Shown here one piece after another: positions 7,353-8,105 of a stretch of DNA of 8,105 bases. Where the stretch lies: the NCBI GenBank assembly GCA_934615145.1, contig CAKTTM010000077.1:1-8105 (forward strand), read 5' to 3'. Position numbers and translations under genes: made by a program. Source of the DNA: an uncultured Clostridia bacterium. GTDB lineage: Bacteria > Bacillota > Clostridia > Christensenellales > Aristaeellaceae. Numbering within the stretch: position 1 is the stretch's first letter; the number at the start of each line of letters is the position of its first letter. The notes beneath the pieces are model-generated. The model was not told where the DNA came from, searched no databases, and saw only the letters and a program-made list of their open reading frames with translations.

Positions 7353-8105
7353 ATGAAGCTAGGGGTCGTGGGCCTGCCCAATGTGGGCAAAAGCACGCTG
7401 TTCAATGCCATCACTAATGCCGGCGCCATGGCGGCCAACTATCCATTCTGCACCATTGAGCCCAATACCGGCATGGTGCCCGTGCCTGACGAGCGGTTGC
7501 AGCGGCTGAGCGCCATGTATCAGCCCAAAAAGACGACGCCTGCGATGATCGAGTTTGTAGACATCGCTGGCCTGGTGCGGGGCGCCAGCCTGGGTGAGGG
7601 CCTGGGCAACAAGTTCCTCTCCCATATCCGCGAGGTGGACGCCATCGTGCATGTGGTGCGCTGCTTTGTTGACGACAATGTCATCCATGTAGAGGGCAGC
7701 GTGGGCCCCATCCGTGACATCGAGACCATCAACCTGGAATTGATATTCGCCGACATGGACAGCCTGCAGCGCCGGGCCGACAAGGCGCGCAAGATGATCA
7801 AAACAGGCGAGAAGAAATATCAGGAGGAGGCCGAGCTGGCAGACAAGCTGCTCAAGCACCTGGAGGCCGGACTGCCCGCGCGCACCGCCAGCCTTAGCCA
7901 GGAGGAGCGCCAGGCGGTGTCCCAATGGTTCCTGCTGACGACCAAGCCCGTCATCTACGCGCTGAACATCTCAGAGGATGATATCTCAAAGGACCCGGCC
8001 GATATCCCCTATGTCAAGGAGGTGGAGGCCCTGGCGCAGCAGGAGCACGCGGAGAGCCTGCTGATCTCCGCCGCCATAGAGCAGGAGATCGCCGGCATGT
8101 CAGCC
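7353..8105 (+). CDS. ychF: Ribosome-binding ATPase YchF (Obg-family, OLA1-like), N-terminal part, truncated by window edge
   Basis: YchF is a conserved Obg-related P-loop NTPase that binds ribosomes and prefers ATP to GTP. The window holds its first 251 residues, out of about 365 in the family. The G1 loop is GLPNVGKST at 7-15. The switch I region contains YPFCTIEPN at 30-38. G3 is DIAGL at 70-74, where a hydrophobic residue replaces the usual catalytic glutamine, typical of this class. The G4 position reads NISE at 205-208, the NxxE form that explains ATP preference, instead of NKxD. G5 is probably ISAAIEQE at about 238-245. Charged residues at about 140-190 form the coiled-coil insertion. 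The C-terminal TGS domain lies beyond the window. It follows the S41 peptidase gene by 35 bp on the same strand. The functional link to that gene is unclear, as ychF is a housekeeping gene found in many contexts. Confidence 0.97.
   Translation, partial: MKLGVVGLPNVGKSTLFNAITNAGAMAANYPFCTIEPNTGMVPVPDERLQRLSAMYQPKKTTPAMIEFVDIAGLVRGASLGEGLGNKFLSHIREVDAIVHVVRCFVDDNVIHVEGSVGPIRDIETINLELIFADMDSLQRRADKARKMIKTGEKKYQEEAELADKLLKHLEAGLPARTASLSQEERQAVSQWFLLTTKPVIYALNISEDDISKDPADIPYVKEVEALAQQEHAESLLISAAIEQEIAGMSA

Noticed and set aside
5944..7925. Minus-strand open frames opposite the S41 peptidase and ychF (5944-6750, 6805-7338, 7359-7925)
   Set aside because: All are reverse-frame shadows of genes with intact catalytic or nucleotide-binding motifs; products are His/Leu/Ala-rich and featureless.

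Overview
The window is ordinary-looking chromosomal DNA from a GC-rich bacterium. Coding is dense, ribosome binding sites are strong (AGGAGG, AAGGAG), and every gene found belongs to a family common in Firmicutes. The order tig-clpP-clpX-lon, the Gram-positive-style Shine-Dalgarno sequences and a PucR/CdaR-type regulator next to an S41 peptidase suggest a high-GC member of the Clostridia. That placement is inference; there is no rRNA or other lineage marker here.

Layout. Bases 1-4858 hold a four-gene protein quality-control cluster on the minus strand, transcribed right to left: trigger factor (tig, 3344-4858), ClpP peptidase (clpP, 2726-3331), ClpX unfoldase (clpX, 1434-2726) and the N-terminal part of Lon protease (lon, 1-1348, cut by the window edge). 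tig and clpP are 12 nt apart. clpP and clpX share one base (TAATG). clpX and lon are separated by 85 bp that contain a strong hairpin followed by a short T run, a candidate attenuator. Bases 4859-5041 form a divergent intergenic region with a candidate promoter in each direction and a perfect 10-bp inverted repeat that touches both. Bases 5042-8105 hold three plus-strand genes: a PucR/CdaR-type regulator (5042-6106), an S41 C-terminal processing peptidase overlapping it by ATGA (6103-7317), and the N-terminal part of the ATPase YchF (from 7353, cut by the window edge).

How the genes fit together. Trigger factor receives nascent chains at the ribosome, ClpX and ClpP form the ClpXP protease, and Lon is a separate ATP-dependent protease, so the left side is a cytosolic folding and degradation operon. 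The right side pairs a ligand-type DNA-binding regulator with an exported, PDZ-containing protease, followed by a ribosome-associated ATPase. The most interesting possibility is that the regulator binds the inverted repeat and controls both its own operon and the tig-clpP-clpX-lon operon, linking cytosolic and extracytoplasmic proteolysis. This is a hypothesis from layout only. I see no clearly novel system, mobile element, CRISPR array or RNA gene.
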